Of a stretch of DNA of 5,631 nt, positions 5,485-5,631 are shown one piece after another (the stretch's first letter is position 1; each line of letters opens with the position of its first letter). The DNA is taken from positions 1 to 5,631 of the forward strand of contig JASIEN010000019.1 in assembly GCA_030045935.1 (NCBI GenBank). Direction: 5' to 3'. The stretch comes from Candidatus Sulfotelmatobacter sp. Lineage in GTDB: Bacteria > Acidobacteriota > Terriglobia > Terriglobales > Acidobacteriaceae. Both the position numbers and the translations under genes were made by a program. The notes below the pieces were generated by a model. That model was not told the DNA's origin. It did no database searches and saw nothing but the letters and a program-made list of their open reading frames with translations.

Positions 5485-5631
5485 TTAAGGTTTCACGGAT
5501 GAAGCAAGGGCACCATGTTCTTGCGACGAAGTTTTCTTCTGGAAGACCATAGCACCCAGCGCCACCAGCGCCCATATCTCAAAGAAGCCCTCTACCATTC
5601 CCATGACGGCCCGGATCGCATCCCATCGGTA
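5485..5631 (-). CDS. C-terminal end of an unidentified, possibly membrane-associated protein
   Basis: Only the last 48 codons and the TAA stop are in the window; the gene enters from the right edge. This is the only minus-strand frame open across the tail. The peptide starts YRWDAIRAVMGMVEGF, continues with a hydrophobic stretch (about residues 16-30, FFEIWALVALGAMVF) that could be a final membrane helix or interface helix, and ends in a polar tail (QKKTSSQEHGALASSVKP). The beginning resembles the tails of some family 2 glycosyltransferases, but that is a weak impression and I do not assign a function. It runs in the same direction as gabD1, with 101 bases between them holding a hairpin and a separate promoter candidate, so the two are probably not one operon. 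Confidence 0.55.
   Translation of the reverse strand, partial: YRWDAIRAVMGMVEGFFEIWALVALGAMVFQKKTSSQEHGALASSVKP

Noticed and set aside
4919..5488. 189-codon plus-strand open frame opposite gabD1
   Set aside because: It is antisense to the N-terminal half of a dehydrogenase with all catalytic motifs, and its translation shows no recognisable domain.

Overview
The window looks like a chromosomal piece of a moderately GC-rich bacterium, most likely an acidobacterium (Terriglobia-like). That placement is an inference from the feel of the proteins (RNase PH, tandem ATPase-less MacB-type permeases, a GabD1-type dehydrogenase) and from palindromic intergenic repeats. No rRNA or other marker is present to prove it. 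There is no tRNA, CRISPR array, transposase or phage gene.

Layout. At the left edge, the first 119 codons of a nickel/cobalt (NiCoT-like) transporter run leftward out of the window. A short divergent intergenic region with a perfect 7-bp inverted repeat separates it from rph (RNase PH), which runs rightward. rph ends 8 bp from the stop codon of a convergent, leftward two-gene operon of MacB/FtsX-type ABC permeases. These two are tightly spaced (2 nt) and the downstream one has a clear Shine-Dalgarno inside the end of the upstream one. No ATPase or membrane-fusion gene accompanies them.

The 288-bp gap before the next gene holds a small hairpin near the permease operon start. It also holds a roughly 117-bp structured element with AACCGC/GCGGTT ends, built from two imperfect repeat units that each fold into a hairpin. 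To its right, a leftward gabD1-like succinate-semialdehyde dehydrogenase has all four expected catalytic residues. Its upstream region carries two neighbouring palindromes, one matching the TGGT-N3-ACCA operator form of FadR-type GntR repressors, and both overlap a plausible promoter. The right edge holds the last 48 codons of an unidentified leftward gene.

Together these are mostly independent housekeeping or transport functions: metal uptake, RNA 3'-end processing, a membrane export or lipoprotein-type permease pair, and semialdehyde oxidation feeding succinate to the TCA cycle. The parts most worth a second look are non-coding: the 3861-3977 repeat element and the double palindrome in front of gabD1. 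No clearly new multi-gene system is visible.
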